The notes beneath the pieces are model-generated. The model had not been told where the DNA came from. It made no database searches and was given only the letters and a program-made list of their open reading frames with translations. A stretch of DNA of 64,000 bases, taken from Anaspis maculata (Eukaryota > Arthropoda > Insecta > Coleoptera > Scraptiidae). Position numbers and translations under genes: made by a program. The DNA lies in assembly GCA_949128115.1 (NCBI GenBank), contig OX421962.1, forward strand, positions 35,363,745 through 35,427,744, written 5' to 3'. This document shows, piece by piece, positions 21,907 to 32,995 of the stretch. Every line of letters starts with the position of its first letter. Position 1 is the stretch's first letter.

Positions 21907-23177
21907 AGAAAAATCTGATTTGGTGATTTTTGCGCAGAGAATTTTGAGCTTATCTCTGGTGTGGTACATGGGTAAAGGTATAAGTAGCAGGTAATAGATT
22001 ATACCGAACAACAGTTATTCTTGTAGTATAAGGTCCAGTTTCTTGAGTCCATTTCCGGCTGTCGCTCGGATCATTCTCGAAATCTCAGATAACAAAATTA
22101 CATGTGCAAATAGCTCGATCAATTTTCATAATTGTCGGCCTCAAGCAAAATGTTATACTTTCAGTTTTGTTTTATGGCGTTGCCCGTAAGTGGCTAATAA
22201 CAATTTGAATTTAAGCAGGTGTAAAATTATGGAAATTGATCTGTGCATAACAAGGAACCGGGCCGATTTCGATCAGATAATGCCACCTCTTTTTCCACCT
22301 CTACACTAATTAGATTAGGCACATACAAGCGGTTCGATTTTTTTTTCACAAATAAATTGCGATTCAGCAAATTATTATAAATACTCGCACTGAAAGAGCT
22401 GATGCCGCGATAAGATCAGTTTGAGCGCGTTGCGAAATCTCTATTTGTTTTTGATTTGATCTGAACGATGAGGTTTCGAATAGTAAGTCTCGAAGTATGC
22501 GGATGAAAACACTTGAAAATCGTGTATAATGGTTACAATAACTGGTTATTAGAGCTACCGCACTAAAGATGAATTGGTACCGCGCGCTGATGCAATTTCG
22601 AAACTGGGTTCCCGCCTTGGTGCACGATTGAAGTCTCCGCGCAGTTTTCCCAAGAAGTTCTTATCTATACAAAACAAATCTATAAATATACGCAATGGAT
22701 GTGTCAATTATTATAATCCCTCGGAGGCTTTTTCCGCCGAGCACTAATACAGGTAGAAATCCATACCTATATTATTATTGAGTCGTCGCTACAAATCTTG
22801 AATCCTCCGCTAATACATTTAGCGCGGATCTCATTTCAATATTGGTAATTTCCCACAGCAAACATACCGGCGATTATTGGTTCTTGTGGTTATCATCCAG
22901 GTGTTATAATTGCTACAAGTTTCACGACCACATGAGAACTGTCAAATATTCTACGAATAACAACAAATAAATATTGGAGGAATGCGTTATATGGTCTTTT
23001 ATGCACTGTTTAACGCTGCCTGCGCCTGAGAAAAAAATGAGTTTTTTTGCATAAAGTTCCCTATTCACTGGCGAACCTGGTCGGACAACATGGTTGGGTT
23101 CGCCAAATGTTCGTTGCTATGTGGTTATTGTCGCCAACACGAGCTCAACCAGGTTTGCCGGTTTTCGAGTGAGCAAA
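21907..23177. other. Non-coding flank of the BEL/Pao insertion
   Basis: AT-rich single-copy-looking sequence with no gene, RNA motif or repeat recognised. It is presumably older sequence into which the retrotransposon inserted. Confidence 0.5.
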
Positions 23178-24522
23178 CGTATAGACAATACAAATAGAAA
23201 AGACCATAGTCATCACGGATTTTTACGGTTGCGTAGGAACCAGGCGAGTTCATCATTCAAAAAAAAGTTGGCTGATTTGTGATGCCTCAATATCCGTGAC
23301 GACGGTGGTGATAACCATGGACCTGTACTTAAACTGGACTTATAATACCGTATATCGCCATGACTCCAGTAGAATGCCGACATGTTCGTTATCCCTAGGG
23401 ACTTTTATTTTCCACAATTAATATTGACCGTTCTGCTATAATGACTTTTCTCTGATGGCGACATGACATCGCAGGGTAAAGTTTAGGTAAGGTGTCAAAA
23501 TGACATTTTCAAATTTGCTTGCGAGGCATAGCCGTTTTTTTTCGGTTGCTTGCAGCGTTATGTACGTACATGTGTTCATAGGTCCCGGTAATTCAATAGA
23601 AGGGACGATGTTCCGTGTCAAAAATTGTTAACTAAAGTGTGTTGGATACACGGTGTGCTGTTGGGCACTAGGCCGTTTGGCTTTTTGTTTATGTTCCCCA
23701 ATGGCTGGCAATCGCCGTTGTTTGTGTTTTTCTGGATTCTGTAACGAAATAGTAGAATTTCATTCAATAATTGATTGACGGCAATCTTACTTGTGAAAAG
23801 AAAACACTCTCAAGGCCCGACCTGTGTGGTCCAGTAGGAAGTACCTAGCTGTGGTTTGTGCTGCCAAAATCACAGTGCTTGCGCCCCTTCTATACCGTGC
23901 ATTTTTCGCAGAACTACTGATAATAAGTAATTAAATCAACAGAATATTCTTATTAAACGGATTAGGGAGTTATAAAACACACCAAATTCGAATTCGACAC
24001 CACAAATCCGAAAACTTCCCACGTTGAAAAAAAAGAAACTGTCAAAATGACGTTTCTGGTGCAGGAATCACGCCATGCTTTCTGGTGCAAAGCTGATAAA
24101 TCGCAACCGTGATCCCTGATCGCAACTGCGTTGATTTTGAACTTTTGAAGCAACCTTCGATAAATTCGAATGACAGTGACTCTCAAAACTTCATGACTGT
24201 TTCAACTTGCCAACTTGCAATGAGTTCTTCGAAACGAAATAAACCTGATGGCTACTTTCGAAGTGAAAAACATATTATTGTGAATTGAATCTGTTATTAT
24301 AAAATAATATTATATCCATAAATATTTATATTACAAAATGTGCCGATGCAAGTTGCAGATTTTCTATAATCTTTTGAGAACTTCTGTTATGATAACGATA
24401 ATGGTAGCGCCCCTGTGGCGTCATTTGTTGTTTGGTCGGGTAGGGTGATCAGCAGTCCATTTTAAATACAGGTCCATGGCGATAACATATTATGGTCTTC
24501 TCTATTTGTATTGTCTATAACT
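23178..24522. repeat. Inverted repeat pair 1.3 kb apart
   Basis: TATAGACAATACAAATAGAA followed by AAGACCATA (about 23179-23207) is repeated in reverse complement at about 24492-24521 with one or two changes. Just inside, CCATGGACCTGTA (23317-23329) also pairs with TACAGGTCCATGG (24468-24480). In the left arm the two blocks are separated by about 100 bp bounded by CATCACGGAT and ATCCGTGACGAC, itself a small inverted-end insertion. It may be a decayed transposon; no coding motif is visible between the arms. Confidence 0.55.
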
Positions 24523-24723
24523 TAGCTCGACTCGGTGTTGGGTGGTGAGCAAGTCAACTTCGACCAGGCTCTCCACCTGTGGACTTGCAAAATTTTCGTG
24601 GGCCGATTATCGGGAATACAGAGTGCTTCAGTTTAAACCGACCAAACTTGGAGATAAGACCCTACTCATCCTCCTGTATTAGGAACATAGCATACGTCCC
24701 TCTCACTCGCTTCCTAAGAAAGA

Positions 24724-25100
24724 TACAGAGTGTCAAAATTCACTTTATTCGATTTTTAAAAATTTGTTACTCGCGAACTATTAAACCAAATTAGCCCAAA
24801 TTTAGCATTTTGCTGGGTTTGTCGGAATTATCTACCGACTTGCCAAATTTTGAAAGAATCCAGTCAGTGGCGTATGAATGAGTTCTAGGGAGAACAATAA
24901 TTTGAGAGGTTCTTTGAATGCTTCCAAATTAAAGACCCACCATAATGCCTACGCCACTGATTGCGCATTCTCGCTGAATTGGGCAGTTGGGCAGATAATT
25001 CCGACAAACCACCCTATGCTGAATTTAAGCTTATTTGGTTGGATGGTTCGCAAGTTACAATTTTTTAAAAATCGAAAAAAGTAAACTTTGACACCCTGTA
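24724..25100. repeat. Short foldback element, TACAGAGTGTCAAAATTCAC ends
   Basis: A 377 bp palindrome with TACAGAGTGTCAAA at the left and TTTGACACCCTGTA at the right. The arms share blocks such as ATTTTTAAAAATTTGT, CGCGAAC and GTCGGAATTATCT with scattered differences. The centre is near 24912. It belongs to the CAGGGTG-ended group and has no coding content. Confidence 0.75.
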
Positions 25101-25267
25101 TCTTTTTCATTCAGATGCTCCATTTCGAAATTCGAACGTGAAGGAAAAACAGAAAAACGATTCAACTCAACCTGGGGCTTGACAAACTGCAAATGCAAAA
25201 TTTCAGATTTTTTTAAATCTTTGACCAAGCAAAAAACAATGCACAGTACCTATATGCCGTTCACGTT

Positions 25268-25450
25268 TTAAATTCAGTAGAATGACTTTTTGGAACAAAA
25301 ATAAAGTGACAAGCTGGGGGGCTACGGCTAGGGCTGATGGCACCTGCAAAGTTTTGGTGCGAAACTATCAGCGGCCATCAGCCGTATCCTCCTAGCGTTC
25401 CAGCTTGTCGCACTTTAATTTGGTTTCAAAAAGTCATTCTACTGAATTAA
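25268..25450. repeat. Hairpin MITE, TTCAGTAGAATGACTTTTTG ends
   Basis: About 180 bp with ends TTCAGTAGAATGACTTTTTG and its complement. Inner arms share AAAGTG.CAAGCTGG and GGCTGATGGC, and TTAA lies at or next to both ends. It folds into one long hairpin and has no coding content. Confidence 0.7.
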
Positions 25451-25718
25451 GGAAATGTACAGGATATAGATAACTACCTGATATCACTTCTAAATAACTA
25501 CCTAATATCACTCATCAGCAGTGCAAGCATGAGGAAAAATAACCAAATATCCAAGCTTTTCCCACGTATTTTGCATTACTCAATTGGATGTCAGTGTTAA
25601 TTTGAGTTTTCACGTCACATTGACACATGAGTTTCAAGTGTCGGCTGGCAGAGGGCGCCAGTAGCTCCTCCAGCAAGCGGGTTGCATACTCTTGCGACCC
25701 GCGATATATTGTAAGCAT

Positions 25719-25830
25719 GGACCATAGACAAGGACAAAAGTAGAAGAAGGAAGAACCACTGCGCATCCATTTCAGCCGATATCGCATGGGGTCCGCCATT
25801 TTTAGGTCATAACGGTTTTTCCAAGGCGGC
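25719..25830 (+). repeat. Interspersed repeat, copy A (CATAGACAAGGACAAAAGTA)
   Basis: CCATAGACAAGGACAAAAGT, then AGAAG, and further on GCCATTTT..G.T.ATAACGGTTTTTCC.GGCGGCAAT, recur in reverse complement at about 29283-29395 with moderate divergence. The two copies flank the large palindrome at 26.5-28.8 kb in opposite orientation. Family unknown. Confidence 0.65.
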
Positions 25831-26550
25831 AATTCAAATGGGGGGAGTACGCGCGAGTCAAAACCATAGACAGACGTCAAAACAGATGACAGTCATGAGA
25901 CAATTTGTAGGCTATACTTTGTAAATGAAACAAATAACTCAAGAATTTCTGCTCACGGCCTTGACTAATCCTCATACTCATAGTCAATACTTCGCTCGAT
26001 CTCCGACTTCGCATGTCTCAAGTCCTTGGGACAATCGGAGACCGACTGCGAGTATGGGCCATACACGTATGGGCATAAGGCCCACGATATGTGCTTAATT
26101 TGAGCTACAGAATAAAATTCCAAGAAAAACATTCAATGTTTTACTTGTGATAAAATAATACAAGTTTGAAAGTGTTCGTTGAACATCACACTGAATCAGC
26201 TCTTCGCTTCACGTTTTGGCTAGATTGTGCACCTAATCTTATTTTCAAATAGCATCTTACAGTTCTTTCAATTAAGATAGAATTGTTTGTTTCAAAATAT
26301 CATTGTCCGAAACGAGGTTCTGAATCGGGTCCTGGGAGTCTGGAGAAAATTTTGTTCACATTACTTCGAAATGCCTCGAACAAATCAGCAGCACCGAGCC
26401 TTTCTTTTAAGACGTTTCCAAGTTATTCCTTCATCATTCCAATTGCCTCGAGCCACAATCGAAACCCATCACCCCGTGGAAAACTAAAAACAAAACTTAG
26501 TTACCGGAGTGAAATTTGATTATTTAAATTCAGTGTTAGTTACGTATGAA

Positions 26551-28770
26551 AGGAAATAGTCCGGATGCTAGTTGCACAAAATGTAATGAACCTTGCATTT
26601 TTTGATGAGAAGATGCTACTTGGTGGAAATGTTCTTTGCATCATACTCTTCCGATCCAGAAAGGTAGCCATCAGCGCCATCCACGCCGGCATCGTATACA
26701 GGGTGAAACAGAAAAAAAAAGTTGGAAAATTATATCTAAATAATCAAAGCATGTGGAGACGTGTAATTTACCACATCCATTAACTGTTTTATGCTCATTA
26801 AGTCACAGCAAACCGTTCTTGATTACCTTGAACCGTCTTTGAAATGTAGCGGAAAAACAGAAAAAAAATCAAAAACACTCTTTTTTCCATAAATAAGTGA
26901 TTTTTAGAGATATTGACACAATACTTGGTATTTCTACAAAAAGTAATGTTAAGAATGATATGAGCTGGGTAGCCAATTCCTAAGCCAACTATTTCCAGAA
27001 ATACGATTGTCAACTTTTTTTTCCTCTTGAGCACCATCTTGAATCTGCCTCGTGAGGCATCGTTGAAAAAGTGATTGGTTATCATAATTATGGTAATATG
27101 TAATGATTGCATCGTAAAAACAACCTCCTCATCATAATTTAGTGACCTCTTCGGCGGGAAAGAATTGCCATTCACGTATTTTCTGGCTCTTCAAAGCTTC
27201 AGTGCCCATGATGGCATTTGCAACATCTGGAATTGTAAAATATTTTACGTATTATGAACCTTGATGTACTTTGAGGTAGCCTACCAAGTTTTGCAATCAT
27301 CAATTAGAAGGTTTGTTCTTGAAAGCTGTTTGAACAAAATTTGTTTAACTTTTTTATGGAAAATGCAAAATATTGGATCTTTCACCCTTATTTGATCCCT
27401 CGTTGAGGAAAGCCTGAAACCGAAAGTCTCCAAAATTTCTATGCTAATGGTTCACTGAGAACTGCTCTTCAATGTGTAGTTGTCAAAATCTGCATAGTTG
27501 CGTTCAGATCCCAGACAGAGAGCGACAAAGAAGTTCATGCAGTGAAAAAAGACACAACTCCCAATGCAACGGAGAAATCCCGGAAATGTCTCTTTTAGAT
27601 AGGCTTCCCGCAATACACAGGTTCTGTAAGCCTCTCAAGCGTGGGTGAAAGGCTTGAAACATTACTAACTTAAGGCTCTAATAGTGTACCAAATTGCACA
27701 TTTATGTTTAGAAAAGCAAGGTCTCCAGACAGCTTTCAGTCTAGCCCTGGACTAGTTTTTTCTCGACTGTACTTTATGTCTTTTTTTACTGCATGAACGT
27801 CTCTGTCGTTCTCTGTCTGGAATCTGAACGCAACTATGCAATTTTTGACAACTAAATATTGAAGAGCACTTCCCACTGAACCATTATCGTAAAAAAATCG
27901 GAGACTTTCGGTTTCAGGCTATCCTCAGTGAGGGATCAAGTGAGGGTGAGAGACCCAATATTTTGTTTTTTTCATAAAAAAACGACACAAATTTTGTTCA
28001 AACAGCTTTTAAGAACAAACCTCTTAAATGATGATTGTGAAACTTGGTAGGCTACCTCAAAGTACATCAAGGTTCATAATGTGTAACATATTTCACCATT
28101 CCAGATGTTGCAAATGCCATCATGGGCACTAAAACTTTGAAGAGCCAAAAAATACGTGAATGACAATTCTTTCCCGCCGAAGAGGTCACTAAGTTATGAT
28201 AAGGAGGCTGTTTTTGCGATGCAATGATTTCATGTTACCATTATTATAATAACCAGTCACCTTTTTAACGATGCCTCACAGGGCAGATTCACGATGGTGC
28301 TCAAGAGGAAAAAAAAAGTTGACAATCGTATTTCTAGTAATAGTTGGCTTAGAAGTTGGCTACCCAGCTCATATCATTTCTAACATTACTTTTTGTAGAA
28401 ATACCAAGTATTGTGTCAATATCTCGAAGAATTACTTATTTATGGAAAAAAGATTGTTCTTGTTTTTTTTTCTGGTTTTTCCCTACATTTCAAAGACGGT
28501 TCAAGGTAATCAAGAATAGTTTGCTGTGACTTCATAAGTATAAAATAGTTAATGTATGTGGTGAGTTACACGTCTCCACATGTTTCGGTTAATTAAATAT
28601 AGTTTTTCAACTTTTTTTTCTGTATCACCCTGTATACGCCGCCGGCATGGATGGTGCTGATGGCTACGTTTCTGGATCGGAAGAGTATAATGCAAGGAAC
28701 ATTTCCACCGAGTGGCATCTTCTCATCAAAAAAATGCAAGGTACTTTCAACTAGCATCCGGACTAAAAGG
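26551..28770. repeat. 2.2 kb compound palindrome: outer hairpin with a foldback at its exact centre
   Basis: The outer arms (26551-26696 and 28635-28770) are reverse complements sharing AGTCCGGATGCTAGTTG, CCTTGCATTTTTTGATGAGA and CCGATCCAGAAA. Between them, 26697-28634 is itself palindromic, begins TACAGGGTGAAACAG and ends in CACCCTGTA, with a loop of about 240 bp near 27550-27790. Removing the inner element and one TA leaves CGTATATACG, a perfect palindrome, so the insertion lies exactly at the dyad centre of the outer hairpin. Mirrored open frames (26798-27175 minus and 28271-28519 plus) have no known domain. Confidence 0.8.
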
Positions 28771-29282
28771 ATATCTTCCCATCTCTGGGTTCATCAATCG
28801 CTTGATATTCTTGCAAATTTCGATAGGTATAACAAGACATCCTGTATTGATGCATTAGCTGAGTTCGATCAGGTTCGATCAAACTTATTACACAGACAAA
28901 AACGCCAAACGAACACTTCACACAGAGGCCTCGATATCTGTTTCACAGCTTCTAAGTGGAGATTGAACTGCGGACCCCATTCTCCATACTTCCATAGCGG
29001 CTTTCTTGCTTCACTTTCTTAACAAAAAGTCATCAAGTACAATGCACTCGACAATGCATTATTAATGCAATGCATCCCAGGAATATAAATAATATCCGGT
29101 CAAAAAGTAGAATTCGTGGAAACGAACATTGAATAACACTCAACATTGAATTCTATTGTTATGTTTTACACAAAACCAAATTTAGGCGCCGAGGAAAGTT
29201 CGATCACAACAAATCAATCTAACCTAAAACTTCGTAGCTGTCATCAAGTACACTGTCAGTACTGTCACCCACCTGTCATAAT

Positions 29283-29395
29283 TAAAATTGCCGCCAGGAA
29301 AAACCGTTATGTAATCAAAATGGCCGGCCTACAAATTACACAGCCGCGCAGGTATCTTGCCTCTTCTACTTTTGTCCTTGTCTATGGCATGGACT
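29283..29395 (-). repeat. Interspersed repeat, copy B
   Basis: Reverse-complement relative of 25719-25830 (shared: CTACTTTTGTCCTTGTCTATGG and AAAACCGTTATG). See copy A. Confidence 0.65.
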
Positions 29396-29995
29396 AATCG
29401 GCTATTTCTTGGGACTATTTCATAACTATCAGAAATTCCAGAAAAAAAATCAGTGACAATTTGCAATAACCAACACATCAAGACTTCGAAGCTAATAGTA
29501 GGCCCGGGCTGCAAGAAATATGCAGCTGAAGATGCAAACATTAGGTTTTATCTGTGAAAATGTTACGGACTGCATGGATTGTTTCATGAGGAGTCGTCTT
29601 CCAATCAACCAACAGGGTACCCACACCCTTAGGCCCGTATTCATATCCCACTTTTAAGCCACATTTAGCATGCCTCTAACAAAAAGCGCTCGGCTACCTG
29701 ATAAAAGCGGTCGTATTCATAGACCACCTTTTACGTCCTATTAGGGCACATTTAACTAAAGAGGGTGTTGATGCGGCAACACTGTAAAATGTACTCAAAA
29801 TTACTTTCCAGCTGGGTGCGAAATGCAGCAAAATGGCAGATTCTGTCGTTTTGTTGACAGAGGTGACAATTGACAGAACGAAGTTCGGGTTTAACCTATA
29901 ATTTGACTTGAGTTCTGTGGTTCAGTGCTGGTTTTGTGACTTTTGTGGCAGTTGTGTAATCTACTAATCTAGCTCTTGCATGTAAAAATTGTAAA

Positions 29996-30942
29996 ATGAG
30001 TGATCGCAAGCGCGCTGAAAACTTCACGGAGGAAGAAAAATTCCAAATATTGCACTTTATATCAGAAAACAAGGCCGTCATGGAGGATAAATCGAGCAAC
30101 GCCAAGATGACGGTCTTGAAACGAAAAAAATGGGAAGAGTTGGCCACGAGGTTAGCAGTTGCAGGGCGGACGTCGAGAACATGGACAGATTTAAGGAGCG
30201 CATATCAAAGGTAGAAGGTTGTGGCAAAGAAAAATGTAGCCGCTGACAAACGAATGGGTACAGGAACAGGGGGCGGTCCACGCAATCAGAGGGCCACCGA
30301 ACTTGATTTTCTCATTCAGTCTATCACACCCGAGAACTTCGAGGAGGACACCAACCGTGCGTATAGCGATGGTGTGGTAAGTCTGCGACAATATTTTCCA
30401 CTCCGCAACCCGATATTGATGTACTCTAATTTATAGCGAGAACTTGCAACAGCCTCTCCGATACCCGCATCAGCCGCTCCAGGATTTTCAGATTCTTCAG
30501 CGATAACATCTGATGCTGAAAGTCAAGTCGAACTGGATGCATCAACTGGGTGAGTTTCTAGAAGAGAATGAAACTTTCTTGATAAGTTGAAGTGACCGCT
30601 GGTTCATGTTTTAAATATTGTTTTGATTTTAGTGAAATGCGTATGGTTGAACAGAGCAGAACGTAATCTCAGGAACAAGGACCAAGGCAACGCCAGGTAA
30701 TGATTCCTTCTTCATCAAATGCAACCTCAAGGACAGGTACTACTTCAACCAGAAGCAGAGGTGAAAAAAGGAAATCAGAACTCACGATGTATGAGAAGGA
30801 AGTGCTGAAGTTGCAAGAAAAGAAATTCAACCAGTCGATGCATCTAGAACGTGAACAGCATTCATTGAAAATGGAAATCTTAAGAATGGAGTTGGAGGAG
30901 AAGAAAATCAGACTGGAACAGGCAAAGCAAAACATTGTTTGA
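29996..30942 (+). pseudogene. Harbinger Myb/SANT-like DNA-binding protein, broken
   Basis: Three inferred exons: 29996-30376, 30437-30549 and 30633-30942, each junction with GT and AG and with matching phase. The N-terminal part (MSDRKRAENFTEEEKFQILHF..., KKWEELATRL, RTWTDLRSAYQR) is the trihelix/Myb-like domain found in the second protein of PIF/Harbinger elements. In the family this protein helps carry the transposase to the nucleus and to transposon ends. The C-terminal end is a charged coiled coil rich in E, K, Q and L. There are two nonsense codons: TAG right after AYQR at codon 73, where a tryptophan would be expected, and TAA early in exon 3. No full-length product is possible without readthrough. 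Confidence 0.85.
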
Positions 30943-31559
30943 AACGGTTGTTGTCTTCATTTTCCTGGCCAAGCTACATTATTCTTTGCTACAATATTTC
31001 CACCTTGTAGTAATATATACTTAATTTCTGTCCATGTTTTTGTATGTGGATACTATACTATCATTACTTTTCATGTAATCTAATGAATTATTTAATTTAT
31101 TTGAATTATTTAACTATGTTAAAATTGAAGTACCTGCAATGTTGATTGTGATAGTTTATGTCATGAATGTTTATGTTGAAGTTATCAGTTTATTATGAGT
31201 AATTGAGGAAGAAATATATATTTTGATTTATTTACTTTATAAATTATTATGTACCAATGAAGTTCTTTCAACTTATTTGAATTCAAATATTTCATAATTT
31301 CATTAGGTACTTACTACTTACTTGTAATTTGTTTAGGTGATGTTCTCATTATTAAAAAAGTACAAGTTTGATTTGTTTTTGTTTTTTATTATATTAAGTA
31401 TACCTATGGTCTATTATAAAAATGTCGTCTGATAAATTGTTGCCGAAAAACATTGCCAATTTGTTGATCATTTTGATTTGGAATGTCTGCTCTGTTTTGT
31501 GGTTCATCAATCTCATCTTCGTCATCTGAATCATCTGGAGTATCAAATTATTATTATTG

Positions 31560-32665
31560 TTATTGCAAGAGGAAAAGCTCAAACTCACCATAATCATCAT
31601 CTTCTCCAAATTCTTTTCTAATATTAAATAAAACAGCCATTGCAATGATTGCAGTTTTGGCTGTTGGCAAAGATAATTGTATTCCATTTTTGAGGGCCCG
31701 GAACATGCCCTTCCACTCGCCAAAGCAACGTTCCACAGACAATCGTGTTCTTATCTGGGCTGCGTTATAAGCCTCTTCAGTCTTCACTTTGATCATGTGG
31801 GTTAAGTAACGGTGTTAGCAAGTAGGGCTTACAAGGATATCCCGAGTCACCCAACAGGATACCCCTTTTTTGTCCAGCCTGTAAATAAGTAAATTATGTT
31901 AATATTGAGTATCTTTTACCAATATATAATATCAAAGAAATGCAAAATAATAACCTCAAATTCTCTTTTAAGACGGCATGTGTCCCAAATCCTGGCGTCA
32001 TGCGTGCTGCCTCTCCATCTCGCCACAATATCAGTTATGCACCTATTGGCATCACAAACTACTTGTACATTCAAGGAATAAAAGCCTTTTCGATTTATGT
32101 ATAGTTAGGCTTGCTCTTGTCCGGGACACTTAATGGCCACATGTGTGCAGTCGATGCAGCCAAGAACAGTTGGAAAATGAGCGAGATCATAAAATTCCTG
32201 CTGCACTCTCTCTGTATCTCTTGGAAATTTTATGAACTGGGGAAGAAGTCTTGCAACGGCCTCCGAAACCCTCTGTACAATTCTTGAGACGGTAGGCTGG
32301 GACAGTCCGTGTAAATCTCATAAAAATTGATTGCATTGTTGAAATTGGCAAATCAAAAGTAGGTAAACGAACATTTTACCTAATTCTGTTTGATAACATC
32401 CCTTGGCGAAAAATCGAAGCGACACCAGGAATTGCAATGCTGGTGGGCAATCTAAATTTCTGGATGGCTGAATTAATCGATCTTGTATTAAGCCGATCAC
32501 ATATCGAGCACACACCTTAGATAGCCGATATCTGTTTCGGAATTCTTTATCACTCAATGATTCGAAAGGGTCTATGCGGTTTCGAAAAACCCGCACCCCA
32601 CGCATACGAACATTGCGCACCTCCCGCATTTCAGCAGCATGCTCGATTTCTTCTATTAAATCCAT
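31560..32665 (-). pseudogene. HARBI1-like Harbinger transposase, broken
   Basis: Read on the minus strand in three inferred exons: 32665-32380, 32316-31955 and 31880-31560, with GT/AG borders and consistent phase for the first two. The N-terminal part contains FRNRYRLSK and LQFLVSLRFFAKGCYQTELG. Exon 2 has the LHGLSQPTVSRIVQRV helix-turn-helix-like region, the first catalytic D in GCIDCTHVAI and the second D in LNVQVVCDANRCI. Exon 3 has [18 protein letters not shown] and the catalytic E in LSVERCFGEWK. Two lesions are visible: a TAA stop between the two aspartates, and a one-base frameshift before [13 protein letters not shown]. In life the enzyme would cut and paste elements with this inverted repeat. 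Its convergent neighbour is the Myb-like partner. Confidence 0.9.
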
Positions 32666-32995
32666 ATTTTATATACACACTTCTCAAGAACTCAACTTAT
32701 GACACAGTCTGATGTATACCAGTTTGTAGGTTAAATGGAATCAAAACACGCAGGGTGGCACATCTCGATCACATCTAACTTAACGCATGCGTGAAACCAT
32801 CCATAGCCGCCTAAAGACGCGTAAAACAGACGTATGAATAGGCGCGTCTCTAAATATCCCCTTTTAGAAGGACTTTAGAGACGCCTATTTAAAGCGATGA
32901 TAAAGGCGCACTAAAAGCGGGTATGAATAGGAAAATGTTAGAGGCGCATCTTTAGAACCGCTTTTAACACTAAAAGGGGGATATGAATACGGGCC

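Larger units (their letters stand above)
29632..32995. mobile_element. PIF/Harbinger DNA transposon (inactivated)
   Basis: The terminal inverted repeat GGCCCGTATTCATATCCC begins at 29632 and its complement ends at 32995. The three flanking bases are TTA on the left and TTT on the right, one mismatch from the usual 3 bp duplication. Inside are the two genes of this superfamily: a Myb/SANT-like gene on the plus strand (29996-30942) and a HARBI1-type transposase on the minus strand (32665-31560). Their 3' ends face each other. Subterminal copies of GTATTCATA next to CTTTTA-like blocks occur on both sides. Few lesions per gene suggest a fairly recent death. Confidence 0.92.

Noticed and set aside
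26798..27175. A conserved protein encoded at both 26.8-27.2 kb (minus) and 28.3-28.5 kb (plus)
   Set aside because: The similarity is a direct consequence of the palindrome; the sequence is low in complexity, and one arm breaks the frame.
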